From Serripes groenlandicus (taxonomy: Eukaryota > Mollusca > Bivalvia > Cardiida > Cardiidae), in assembly GCA_031761405.1 (NCBI GenBank), contig JASEVX010000007.1, forward strand, positions 27,182,859-27,246,858: 64,000 nt of DNA, given 5' to 3'. A program made the translations under genes and the position numbers. The notes beneath the pieces were generated by a model, which was given only the letters and a program-made list of their open reading frames with translations, did no database searches and was not told where the DNA came from. Of this stretch, positions 11,501-20,546 are shown piece after piece. Position 1 is the stretch's first letter; every line of letters starts with the position of its first letter.

Positions 11501-14500
11501 GTTTCCATGGCAACAAAATGAAAAAAACTTAAAATTTCTTCTTCTCCCAAACTGGTTGGCAGATTTTCAAAATTATTTTGTAGAAATGTTCCTTAGATGT
11601 CTCTCTATAAGATTCATTGAAGCCATGATGATTGGTCGAAAAACATGGCCGCCAGAGGGGCGGGGCTATTTTGCCTTATATGGCTAAAGTGAAAATTTAA
11701 AAAATCTTCTTCTCAAAAAGTGTCTAGTCGATTTTAAAATAGTTTTGTCACAATGTTCCTTGGGTGACCCTCTATCAGATTCCTTCAAGCCATGTTGATT
11801 TGTCTAAAAACATGGCCGCCAGGGGTCGGGGCTATTTTGCCTTATATGGCTATAGTGAAAACTTAAAAAATCTTCTTCTCCAAAATTGTCTGGCTGATTT
11901 TCAAAAAAAATTGTAGAAATGTTCCTACGGTGACCTACTATCAGATTCCTTCAAGCCATTTTGATTGGTCGTAAAACATGGCCGCCACAGGGCGTGGCTT
12001 TTTTGCCTTATATGGCTAAAGTGAAAACTTAAAAAATCTTCTCCTCCGAAAGAAGCCGATTTTCAAATAATTTTGTAGAAATGTTCCTTCAGTGACCCAC
12101 TATAGGATTCTTTCAAGCCATGTTGATTGTTCGAAAACGTGGCCGCCAGGGGGCATGGCTATTTTGCCTCATATGGCTATATAGTGAAAACTTAAAAAAT
12201 CTTCTTCTCCAAATGTATCTGGCCGATTTTCAAATAATTTCGTAGAAATGTTCTTTGGGTGACCCTCTATCAGATTCCTTCAGGCCATGTTGATTGGTCC
12301 AAAAACATGGCCGCCAGGGGGCGGGGCTATTTTGTCTTATATGACTATAGTGAAAACTTAAAAAATCTTCTCCTTCAAAAGTGTCTGGCAGATTTTCAAA
12401 TTATTTTGTAGAAATGTTCCATGGTTGACTCTCTATCATATTCCTTGAAGCCATGTTGATTGGTTGGAAAACATTGCCGCCAGGGGGGGGGGGGGCTGTT
12501 TAGCTTTATATGATTATAGTGAAAACTTAAAAAATCTTCTTCTTAAAAAGTGTCTGGCCGATTTTCAAATAATTTTGTCACAATGTTCCTTGGGTGACCC
12601 TCTCAGATTCTTTCAAGCCATGTTGATTGGTCAAAAAACATGGCCGCCAGGGGGCGGGGCTATTTTGCCTTAATTGGCTATAGTGAAAACTTAAAAAAAA
12701 CTTCTCCTCCAAAAGTGTCTGGCTGATTTTCAAATTATTTTGTAGAAATGTTCCTTGGGTGACCCTCTATCAGATTCCTTCAAGCCATGTTGATTGGTCG
12801 AAAAACATGGCCGCCAGGGGGGCTTAATTGGCTATAGTGAAAATCTACTCCTCCAAAAGTGTCTGGCTGATTTTCAAATTATTTTGTAGTTCTAAATATT
12901 CCTTGGGTGATCCTCTATCAAATTCCCTTATGCCATGTTGATTATAGTCGACAGGGGGTGGGGTTTATATGGCCTTATAGTTTAAAAAAAGAATCTGGTG
13001 AGCGATCCAGGGCCATCATGGCCCTCTTGTTTAAATGACATTACTTGACATCTGTGCACCCTCCTTGCCAGTAATTTGAAACACCTAATTACAGATGCCT
13101 GCCAGACTGTCCAGCTTAATTCTCCGGCCAGTGTCAAAGCCTGGCAGCTCATTTGTCTGGCCAATGTCCAAGCCAGTGCCCAGCTCGATTCTCTGGCCAG
13201 TGTCCTAGCCTGTGGCCAGCTCGATGCTCCAGCTAGTGTCCAAGCCTGTGGCCAGCTCGTTTGTCCGGCCAGTGCCCAGCTCAATTATCTGGCCAGTGTC
13301 CAAGCCTGTGGCCAGCTCGATGCTCCAGCTAGTGTCCAAGCTTGTTGCCAGCTCGATTCTCTGGCCAGTGTCCAAGCCTGTGCCCAGCTCGATTCTCTGG
13401 CCAGTGTCCAAGCCTGTGCCCAGCTCGATTCTCTGGCCAGTGTCCAAGCCTGTGACCAGCTCGATGCTCCAGCTAGTGTCCAAGCCTGTGGCCAGCTTGA
13501 TTGTTTAGCCAGTGTCCAAGCCGACAAGACACAGTCAGGTATGTCCTTAGTGTAGTTGTGATCATTTCTCTCTGTTGAACACTTGATTGGAGTATTTATC
13601 AACTGTTCATTTCATGTCAGATTTTGTTCTGTGCAAGTCCTCAGAATGTCAAGTCCTCACTATGATGATTTGTTCAATTTTAAGAGAGTGTGCATTCTTA
13701 AAAGATATTTATTTCATAACTATAGTTTATATAATTTTACTTAGCAGGCCCTGCTCATATTTCATATTCCATAAATATAGTTTATATATTTTTCAATAGC
13801 CGGCCTAGCTAGCGCAGTTGATAGCGTTCTAGACTCCCAGTCCAAAGGTCGTGGGTTTAAGCCCCCAAGACGGCAGGCAACGGACTTTTCGGTGAGTTGA
13901 CCAAAGGATTTTCCTGAAGTCACTTGCCTCCCACCTCTGATGCAAGTGGGAAAGCTCTCAGTCGCTTGCAAAGATCCAAGGAAAACACTGGTAATGGCGC
14001 CAAGGTAGATCACTGAAAGACTGACCGCCTTTGAAATAGCCTAAAAAGTGCCAATAAGGGCTTGAACCCTATAGAAACAGACTAAAAAATATATTTCAAG
14101 GACATTACTTGACATCTGTGCACCCTCCTTGCTAGTAATTTGAAACACCTTATTACAGATCCCTGCCAGACTGTCCAGCTTAATTCTCCGGCCAGTGTCC
14201 AAGCCAGTGCCCAGCTAGATTCTCCGGCCCGTGTCCAAGCCTGTGGCCAGATCGATGCTCCAGCTAGTGTCCAAGCCTGTGGCCAGCTCGTCTGTCCGGC
14301 CAGTGCCCAGCTCGTTTGTCCGGCCAGTGCCCAGCTCAATTCTCTGGCCAGTGTCCAAGCCAGTGCCCAGCTCAATTCTCTGGCCAGTGTCCAAGCCTGT
14401 GGCCAGTTCGATGCTCCAGCTAGTGTCCAAGCCTGTGGCCAGCTTGATTCTCTAGCCAGTGTCCAAGCCAGTGCCAAGCTCGATGCTCCAGCTAGTGTCC

Positions 14501-17500
14501 AAGCCTGTGGCCAGCTCGATGCTCCAGCTAGTGTCCAAGCCTGTGGCCAGCTTGATTCTCTAGCCAGTGTTCAAGCCGACAAGACACAGTCAGGTATGTC
14601 CTTAGTGTAGTTGTGATCATTTCTCTCTGTTGAACACTTGATTGGAGTATTTATCAACTACTGTTCATTTCATGTGAGATATAATTCTGTGCAAGTCCTC
14701 AAAATGTCAAGTCCTCACTATGATGATTGTTCAATTTTAAGAGAGTGTGCATTCTATAATTTTACTGAGCAGGCCGTGCTCATATTTCATATTCCATAAA
14801 TATAGTTTATATATTTTTCAATAGCCGGCCTAGCTAGCGCAGTTGATAGTGTTCTAGACTCCCAGTCCGAAGGTCGTGGGTTCAAGCCCCCAAGACGACA
14901 GGCAATGGACTATGCGGTGAGTTGACCAAAGGATTTTCCTTAAGTCACTTGCCTCCCACCTCTGATGCAAGTGGGAAAGCTGTCAGTCGTTTGCAAAGAT
15001 CCAAGGAAAACACTGGTAATGGCGCCCAGGTAGTTCCCTTTGAAGACTGACAGACAGGCCTTGGAAATGGCCTAAAAAGTGCCGATTAGGGCTTGAACCC
15101 TATGCAAACAAACTAAAATATATATTTCAAGGACAATACTTGACTACAACCTCCTTGCTAGTAATTTGAAACACATTATTGCAGATACCTGTCAGACTGT
15201 CCAGCTTGATTCTCCAGCCAGTGACCAAGCCTGTGTCCAGCTTGATTCTCCGGCAGGTGTTCAAGCCTGTGGCCAGCTCGATTCTCCGGCCAGTGTCCAA
15301 GCCTGTGGCCAGCTTGATTCTCCGGCCAGTGTCCAAGCTGAGAAGACACAGTTAGGTATGTCCTAAGTGTTGTTGCCATCTCTCTGTTGAACATTTGATT
15401 GGAATAGTTATCAAAGGCTGTTTAATTCATAAGAAGTCCTCAAAACATCAAGTCCTCGCTCTGATGGTTTTAAAATAACCTGGCACAATAACTTATAAAC
15501 ACCAATGTGTTGCGGGCAACAACCAGTTGTCTTGCTTCATTGTTAAGCTTAATATTGGAGGTCAAATGTAAAATATAGTAATAAAAACATGTGGATATTT
15601 TGTGTCCAAGCCAAAATTTCAGCTTCCCTTTTAAAGTGGCATTCTGGCTCAGGAATGTCCAAATTACGTTTCATCAGAAAATGTTCAATTTCCTATATAA
15701 ACATGCTATTTCAATTGGATTGTGGTCAATAGTATCACTTAGGAACATATTGGGAAAGACCTTTGGCAATAATCAGACAGTTTCAGTAAAAGAATATTAA
15801 GGAGCCTCCCAAAAATTACTTTCTCTACTGCAGTAATGGATATGTATTTTCAGCAGTTCAGCGGATTACATGTACAATGATTTAGAGGACAATGTGAGGA
15901 CTTATCCGCAATATTTTTAGATCACCTAGAGCCAAAGGCTCAAGGTGAGCTATTCTGATCACTTTTTGTCCGTCGTCGTCCGTCCGTCGTTAACATTTAG
16001 CATTTAGATCATCTCCTCCTTAACCACATGACCAATTTCAACCAAACTTCACAGGAATGTTTCTTTGGTGGACCTCTTTCAAAATTGTTCAAAGATTTAA
16101 ATTTCATTGAGAACTTTGGTTGCTGCGGCATCATAAAAGGGAAAATTGCCAAATCTTAAAAAATCTTCTTGTCCAAAAGTACAGGCCCGATTTGAAAATA
16201 ATTTTTCACAAATGTTCCTTGGGGTACTCTCTTCCAAGATTGTTCAAATATTTCCGATCCGTTGAAAAACATGGCCGCCAGGGGGCGGAGCTTATTTTCC
16301 TTATATGAGCCTTGTTAAAACTTAAAAAATCTTCTTGTCCAAAAGTACTGGCCCGATTTAAAAATTATTTTGCACAGATGTTCCTTGAGGTACCTTCTAC
16401 CAAGATTGTTCAAATATTTTCGATCCGTTTAAAAACATGGCCGCAAGGGGGCGGAGCTTATTTTATATTCTTTGTGCATTGTTAAAACTTAAAAAATCTT
16501 CTTGTCCAAAAGTACTGGCCCGATTTAAAAATTATTTTGCACAGATGTTCCTTGAGGTACCTTCAACCAAGATTGTTCAAATATTTCCGATCCGTGGAAA
16601 AACATGGCCACCAGGGGGCGGAGCTTATTTTCCTTATATGTGCATTGTTAAAACTTAAAAAATCTTCTCGTCCAAAAGTATTTGCCCGATTTGAGAATTT
16701 TTTGCACAAATGTCCCTTGGGACACCTTCTACCAAGATTGTAAAAATAATTCTGATCCGTTGAAAAACATGGCCGCCAGGGGGGCGGAGCTTATTTTCCT
16801 TATATGTGCATTGTTAAAACTTAATAATCTTCTTGTCCAAAAGTACTGGCCCAATTTAAAAATCATTTTGCACAGATGTTCCTTGAGGTACCCTCTATCA
16901 AGATTGTTCAAATATTTTCGATCCGTTGAAAAACATGGCCACCAGGGGGCGGAGCTTAGTTTCCTTATATGTGCATTGTTAAAACATAAAAAATCTTCTT
17001 GTCCAAATGTACAGGCCCAATTTGAAAATAATTTTGCACAGATGTTCCTTGGGGCACCCTCTACAAATTGTTCAAATATTTTTGATCCGTTGAAAAACAT
17101 GGCCGCCAGGGGGCGGAGCTTACTTTCCTTATTATGTAAAGGGTAACAACTTTGAAAACTTGAAGTTCTATAAAGCTAGGTGATCGATTTAGGGCCATCT
17201 TGGCCCTCTTGTTTACATATACATGTACATAAACCTCATAGAAATGTTTGGCTATAGTTTCATATCCTACTTTTACCTTTTTGTTGTTTCAGTGTATTCA
17301 ATCGTGGATACAGATGAATACACAGATGAATTCACTGATGGTAAAGGTGACGAGCACAGCGAAATGGAATCAGACGACGATAACAGTGAATACTTACCTT
17401 CTTCAGACAATAAGTCAATAGTTTCAGACAGTGACATGTCTGAGGTTGAAGTCCCACCAATACCTGATGTTTCCATACATTTGCAGGAAGAAATTGAACC

Positions 17501-17591
17501 AACTCCTACTACAAGTAATATGGATAAAGAGGAATCATCATTGTGCATCCTTCAACGTCCCTGTTACGATGGCAAACATGGACTATGTTAG
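8433..17591 (+). CDS. Unrecognised gene: SAP-like exon, six repeat-cassette exons, acidic terminal exon
   Basis: A proposed multi-exon gene. The first exon (8433-8527) encodes MDSKSSS followed by LAQTELRKRNAKLAGRKKEL, resembling the helix-extended-helix of a SAP DNA-binding domain. Six downstream exons (9093, 9529, 9965, 13095, 14159, 15185) start after AG in phase 1, end before GTATGT in phase 1 and are all multiples of 3. They encode 12-residue repeats near QLDSPASVQACG. The terminal exon (17293-17591) begins in the same phase and is rich in Asp, Glu and Ser, ending at TAG. Joined, the protein would be about 630 residues. SAP domains bind scaffold-type AT-rich DNA; the function here is unknown. 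The junction of exon 1 is unresolved: the best donor (GG|GTATTG) gives phase 2, whereas the cassettes need phase 1; a later donor (GTTATG at 8533) or an unseen small exon could fix this. It could also be a transposon-derived family. Confidence 0.6.
9093..9263 (+). CDS. Cassette exon A (57 codons)
   Basis: TTCAG acceptor, CAG|GTATGT donor, 171 nt, phase 1 at both ends. Encodes DACQTVRLDSAASVKACG, then QLDSSASVQACC-type 12-residue repeats and EKTLSG. The 36-bp DNA repeat underlies the peptide repeat. Confidence 0.7.
9529..9699 (+). CDS. Cassette exon B (57 codons)
   Basis: Near copy of exon A including flanking intron sequence: TTGCAG acceptor, TCAG|GTATGT donor, 171 nt, phase 1-1. Repeats read QLDSPASVKACG, QLDSPASVQACS, QLDSPSSVQACG and QLDPTASVQA. 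Confidence 0.7.
9965..10063 (+). CDS. Cassette exon C (33 codons)
   Basis: Shortest cassette, 99 nt, phase 1-1, with the 36-bp unit present only about twice; ends EKTQSG before GTATGT. Contraction relative to A and B is by whole 36-bp units, which preserves the frame. Confidence 0.7.
10244..13029 (+). mobile_element. HINE/pearl-like Helentron elements, composite
   Basis: Starts TTTT|AGCTCACCAGAGC with a 5' hairpin to GCTCAGGTGAG; a second 5' end (AGCTCAGGTGAGTTATTG) occurs at 11322. The core is a tandem array of units of about 155 bp, each with ACATGGCCGCCAGGGGGC and GAAAACTTAAAAAATCTTCT. The end is a hairpin GGGCCATCATGGCCC, then TCTTG and a T run. Non-autonomous rolling-circle (Helentron) elements with tandem cores are well known in bivalves. 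The composite probably arose by insertion of one copy into another. Confidence 0.85.
13095..13538 (+). CDS. Cassette exon D (148 codons)
   Basis: 444 nt, phase 1-1, TTACAG acceptor and CAG|GTATGT donor. About twelve 36-bp units encode QLDSLASVQACA- and QLDAPASVQACG-like repeats and end DKTQSG. Other frames are open only because the unit is a multiple of 3. Confidence 0.72.
13798..14090 (+). mobile_element. tRNA-derived SINE, copy 1 of a duplicated pair
   Basis: Head with A box TAGCGCAGTTGATAGCG and B box GGTCGTGGGTTTAAGCCC; body with TCACTTGCCTCCCACCTCTG and AAGTGCCAATAAGGGC. It lies in the intron following cassette exon D. Confidence 0.8.
14159..14593 (+). CDS. Cassette exon E (145 codons)
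   Basis: 435 nt, phase 1-1, same acceptor and donor context as exon D, with about twelve units ending DKTQSG. The starting sequence reads DPCQTVQLNSPASVQ. Exon, flanking intron and SINE are duplicated together with D. Confidence 0.72.
14822..15115 (+). mobile_element. tRNA-derived SINE, copy 2 of a duplicated pair
   Basis: Same element at the equivalent position after cassette exon E, with a better B box (GTGGGTTCAAGCCCC). Shared position and flanks show that the SINE was present before the D/E duplication. Confidence 0.8.
15185..15355 (+). CDS. Cassette exon F (57 codons)
   Basis: 171 nt, phase 1-1; starts DTCQTVQLDSPASDQACV and ends EKTQLG before GTATGT. The last cassette before the acidic terminal exon. 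Confidence 0.7.
   Translation: MPVRLSSLILQPVTKPVSSLILRQVFKPVASSILRPVSKPVASLILRPVSKLRRHS
15919..17211 (+). mobile_element. HINE/pearl-like element
   Basis: 5' end AGATCACCTAGAGCC with hairpin partner GGCTCAAGGTGAGC, CGTC-rich leader, core units with CATGGCCGCCAGGGGGCGGA and GTTCCTTGAGGTACC. The 3' hairpin GGGCCATCTTGGCCC is followed by TCTTG|TTT. It lies in the intron before the acidic terminal exon. Confidence 0.85.
17293..17591 (+). CDS. Acidic terminal exon of the cassette gene
   Basis: TTGTTTCAG acceptor, then phase 1 entry matching the cassettes. About 100 codons begin VYSIVDTDEYTDEF and contain an acidic Ser-rich stretch (MESDDDNSEYLPSSDN). The end is SSLCILQRPCYDGKHGLC followed by TAG at 17589. 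The composition is unlike its surroundings and clearly coding. I do not recognise the family. Confidence 0.72.
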
Positions 17592-17860
17592 CATAGTCCT
17601 CATTAAGATGGAAAGTGAAGACAGGTCCTCGGTAAAATAGAAAACATTGTCATTGTGCATCCTTCAATGTCCCTGTTACGATGGCAAACATGGACTGTGT
17701 TAGCATAGTCCTCATTAAGATGGAAAGTGAAGACAGGTCCTCGGTAAAATAGGAAACATTGTCATTGTGCATCCTTCAATGCCCCTGTTACAATGGCATA
17801 CATGGACTGTGTTAGCATAGTCCTCATTAAGATGGAAAGTGAAGACAGGTCCTCGTTACC
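17538..17860 (+). repeat. 112-bp tandem repeat over the stop codon and 3' UTR
   Basis: About 2.9 units of 112 bp starting at 17538, 17650 and 17762. The first unit carries the last codons and TAG; the following units repeat them downstream of the stop. Each unit contains two GTCCTC motifs. 112 is not a multiple of 3, so the extra copies cannot extend the frame simply. Confidence 0.88.
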
Positions 17861-18229
17861 TTCGGAAACCTTGGCAGAAATATAATTGGCGAATTCAAGG
17901 AAACAATCGTGAAGAATTAGAAAAACAAAACAAAACTAGTTATTACATTTCTTTGACCATCTTCAGTGAAAAGAATGACGTCGTAGCATGCATATTTGTT
18001 ATGGGTCCTCCTGACGTCAGAATACGTCAAGGTCCTCGAAGCGTACGTAATACACGTATGTGTGTGTATGTGTGTGTGTGTCTTTAGAGACGACAGGTAT
18101 CGGCGAAGATGCGGGATGGTGATTAAACGCGCTCAGGCAGTTCATTTATATATACCTGGTATATGAAAGGGCCAACGATTGGTCTCTGAGGTCCTCGAGA
18201 GGTTATTGGAGCAGAAGGAGAGGTTTGAC
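17861..18229. other. Unassigned sequence downstream of the cassette gene
   Basis: An open frame runs through to 18087 with no domain I recognise; it ends in a short GT-rich tract. Three further GTCCTC motifs occur (18005, 18032, 18191). Possibly 3' UTR or flanking DNA. Confidence 0.4.
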
Positions 18230-18430
18230 ACTCAACAAGTACCTGTTGTGTTATACACAGAAAGGAAGCTATAGATCCAGCTCTGCACTACGCCCTTGAT
18301 CCCGTATTGACTCAGTTTCAGGAGTATACGTCCACGCGGGACGTTATCGAACGCCTTGCTGAAGTCCAGCAGTATGGCGTCAACTTGCTCACTGGCATCG
18401 AGTCCTGCAGTCAGGTCGTGTGGGGTTTGG
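18230..18430 (-). pseudogene. LINE reverse-transcriptase fragment, antisense
   Basis: The minus strand reads HDLTAGLDASEQVDAILLDF, then SKAFDNVPRGRILLKLSQYG and WIYSFLS. This is the palm region of jockey/CR1-type reverse transcriptases containing the D..KAFD motif. The frame is short and both ends are lost, so it is a relic. It may belong to the same family as the fragment at 6784-7540. Confidence 0.85.
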
Positions 18431-18639
18431 ATAAGCTGTTATGTGGTTGGTTTATTATAAACTGTAATTTGATTGGTGGGTTCGATATTGCAGAGACATA
18501 ATTATATGTCTCTGACTACTGTGACAACTAACAGATAACTAACTATGAAATGACATACATAATTTTAAGTTGTATTCTTCTGAAGACAAAAACAAACTAT
18601 TACATCTTAATCATTGGGATAATTATATTTGCTACATAG

Positions 18640-19110
18640 TCTAAATTGTTGTGCGATGATGAGAAATGGTTCATTCTGAGCCATTTCTTCTTTTCCCAAA
18701 ACGTTTTCTGGTGTATTGGGAGGGTTTTTGTACCGGTATTCACAATGGTTAAAAAACCTCGTCAAAATCCTTCCATTTCATCTTAACATTAGGTCATACA
18801 GCCAAAGAAGACAGTTTACCTTCCAAATCTCCGTTTTAATGCAGTATTGATAGTTTTATATGTTCGATTCAGCATCTAGAAATACAGTGTAATACACATA
18901 TCTACGACGACCGAGGTTTTAACAAATTGACAATTTTAACTAATACGATACGATTGAAAATATGGAAATTCTCTATGAATGAAATTATATTTATTGAACA
19001 GAGATAAGAAAATAATCCAGTAATCCAAATGGAGAAATTACTCTGAGCAATTGCTCTTTTCCCCACTTTGTTTTCAAAAGTTGTCTGCTTTAGATGCGTT
19101 AACATTTTGT
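18640..19110. mobile_element. Degenerate TTAA MITE pieces
   Basis: Two decayed copies: a central palindrome GAAATGGTTCATTCTGAGCC near 18664, and a fuller relic from about 18920 with GGAGAAATTACTCTGAGCAA and TTGTCTGCTTTAGATGCG. Termini are lost. Confidence 0.55.
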
Positions 19111-20023
19111 CTGTGCGTGGAAGTATAACAAGGGAAATTATCGTGTAAAAGAATAATTAGGAATATTGTAACAGTTATATCCCTTGTTGTAATTTAAGGG
19201 AGGTAACCCTGTGTGGAGTCTGTCAAAGTGATGCTCTAGGTGACCATCCTTTATTTTCACAGGTACTTTCCCACAGGTGAGTAATTTGACCCGCCATTTT
19301 GAAAACTGATAGTTTCAAAACAGTGTTGAATAACAGGTATGAATAACGCATTTTGTTTAGCAAAGAACCTGACAGTTTGACCTGACATTTATTTAAAAGA
19401 CGATGCTTGTCATTTACAAATATATGAGGTTAATTAAATGAGTGATGCTTTTCAAACTCTTTATTATTGATGTTGTTTATTTTTGGTTATTGAACTTTTC
19501 GCTTCCGGATCATCGTCTCGACTTGTATAATATTCTATCTAGAGTTGAATGAGTATTATGTGAACAGTTCACCAGATATAATATTTTTAGGCCGGTTTGT
19601 TTATACCATTACCTAGTCCTATGAATATCCCGTCACTTTGAGCTATTTTATGTGTTATCACTTTTACCAAATACAAAATAGCCGCAAAATAAATAGCTTG
19701 AAGTTACTGATTATTCATGGAACTAACCCTACCGACAATTCTGCAGCAGACAATTTTGAAAACATTATTTAAAACAAAAATATGGAAATCTCTATTACTG
19801 AAAGTTTCATTCTTGAATAGCATTGTGGAAAAAGGGGAACTTGTTCATAATGAGTCATTTATCCTTTTGCCACATTGTTTTCACTTCTGCAGGAGATTAA
19901 TCTTTTATCGGTTAATTCTTTAAATTCATGGATAGGATTTAACAAATAACCGTACATCGTACATCATCTCCGGCTCTCAAAAAACTTAGATATATTGTAG
20001 CAATACAAGTAAAAATTTCTCAT
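19111..20023. other. Upstream flank of the contactin exons
   Basis: Mostly unassigned AT-rich DNA; a degenerate TTAA MITE relic is visible at about 19727-19900 (CTGCAGCAGACAATTTTG). No promoter motif could be assigned; the contactin transcript probably begins further upstream because its first coding exon starts after a splice acceptor. Confidence 0.45.
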
Positions 20024-20253
20024 TTAACCCTTTCCTTCATATAGACACTTTCTGATGCCTCTGCTGCAGACAGCTTTTTGAAAACATAGTGACAAAAGAA
20101 GAAATTGCTCAAAACAAGCAATTTCTCCTTTTACCACAATGTTTTCCACTTTTAGTCATAGGTTATCCATTCAATTAAAGAGATTTTCCATTTTTTGACA
20201 AAATATGTTCAAAGTTGTCTGCTGCAGAATTATAATATGAGAGAAAGGGTTAA
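20024..20253 (-). mobile_element. TTAA MITE, full copy
   Basis: TTAA on both sides, terminal repeats ACCCTTTCC / AGAAAGGGT, CTGCTGCAGACAGC box and intact central palindrome GAAATTGCTC...GAGCAATTTC-like (here AAAACAAGCAATTTC). It sits 220 bp before the first coding exon of contactin. Confidence 0.87.
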
Positions 20254-20472
20254 GAATTTTTCCTTTCTTTACTCTGTTTACAAAAATTGTCTGCATAGGA
20301 ATAGGATTGATACATTTGAGAGGAATGCAGCAGCACATATGTTTATATAACTAGCTGTTCTGGATCTACATTGTTTTCATATAGTGTCTTGTATAAGAGA
20401 AGTAATTCTGTCTAGTCTGAAAACGTCATGACTTACTAGGATAAACATTTCTTTTTCTCTTTTGATTTTCAG

Positions 20473-20546
20473 AAATGACAAGATGAAGATATCGGTGTTG
20501 CTTTTGTTTGTAATCATTGGTCTGACTTACTGTCAGAACCTTTTTG
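20473..20546 (+). CDS. Cont: Contactin exon 1: signal peptide
   Basis: GATTTTCAG acceptor; start ATG at 20483 with A at -3; codons 1-21 plus one base; donor GTAAGT. Encodes a hydrophobic leader ending LTYCQNLF. The acceptor before it implies an upstream untranslated exon. Confidence 0.88.
20475..20486 (+). promoter_or_regulatory. Upstream micro-ORF overlapping the contactin start
   Basis: ATG ACA AGA TGA: a three-codon open frame whose stop TGA overlaps the contactin ATG at 20483 (ATGA overlap). If the exon begins at 20473 as read, ribosomes could terminate and reinitiate on the main ATG. Confidence 0.55.

Larger units (their letters stand above)
9020..15420 (+). repeat. Tandem exon-plus-intron duplications
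   Basis: Each cassette exon lies in a larger repeated block. It begins with an AATGACATTACTTGACATCT-type segment before the exon and continues after it with GTTGAACACTTGATTGGA and a pair of AAGTCCTCA motifs. Blocks A, B and C are about 430 bp apart. D and E are spaced about 1.06 kb because both carry the same SINE. Later, a HINE array (10244-13029) entered between C and D. Confidence 0.85.

Noticed and set aside
13205..14477. Minus-strand open frames over cassette exons D and E
   Set aside because: The 36-bp unit leaves several frames open. Only the + strand frame has consistent splice sites and phase in all six copies and joins the acidic exon.
16682..17146. 154-residue frame in a HINE
   Set aside because: Comes from the tandem core units of the element; no domain.
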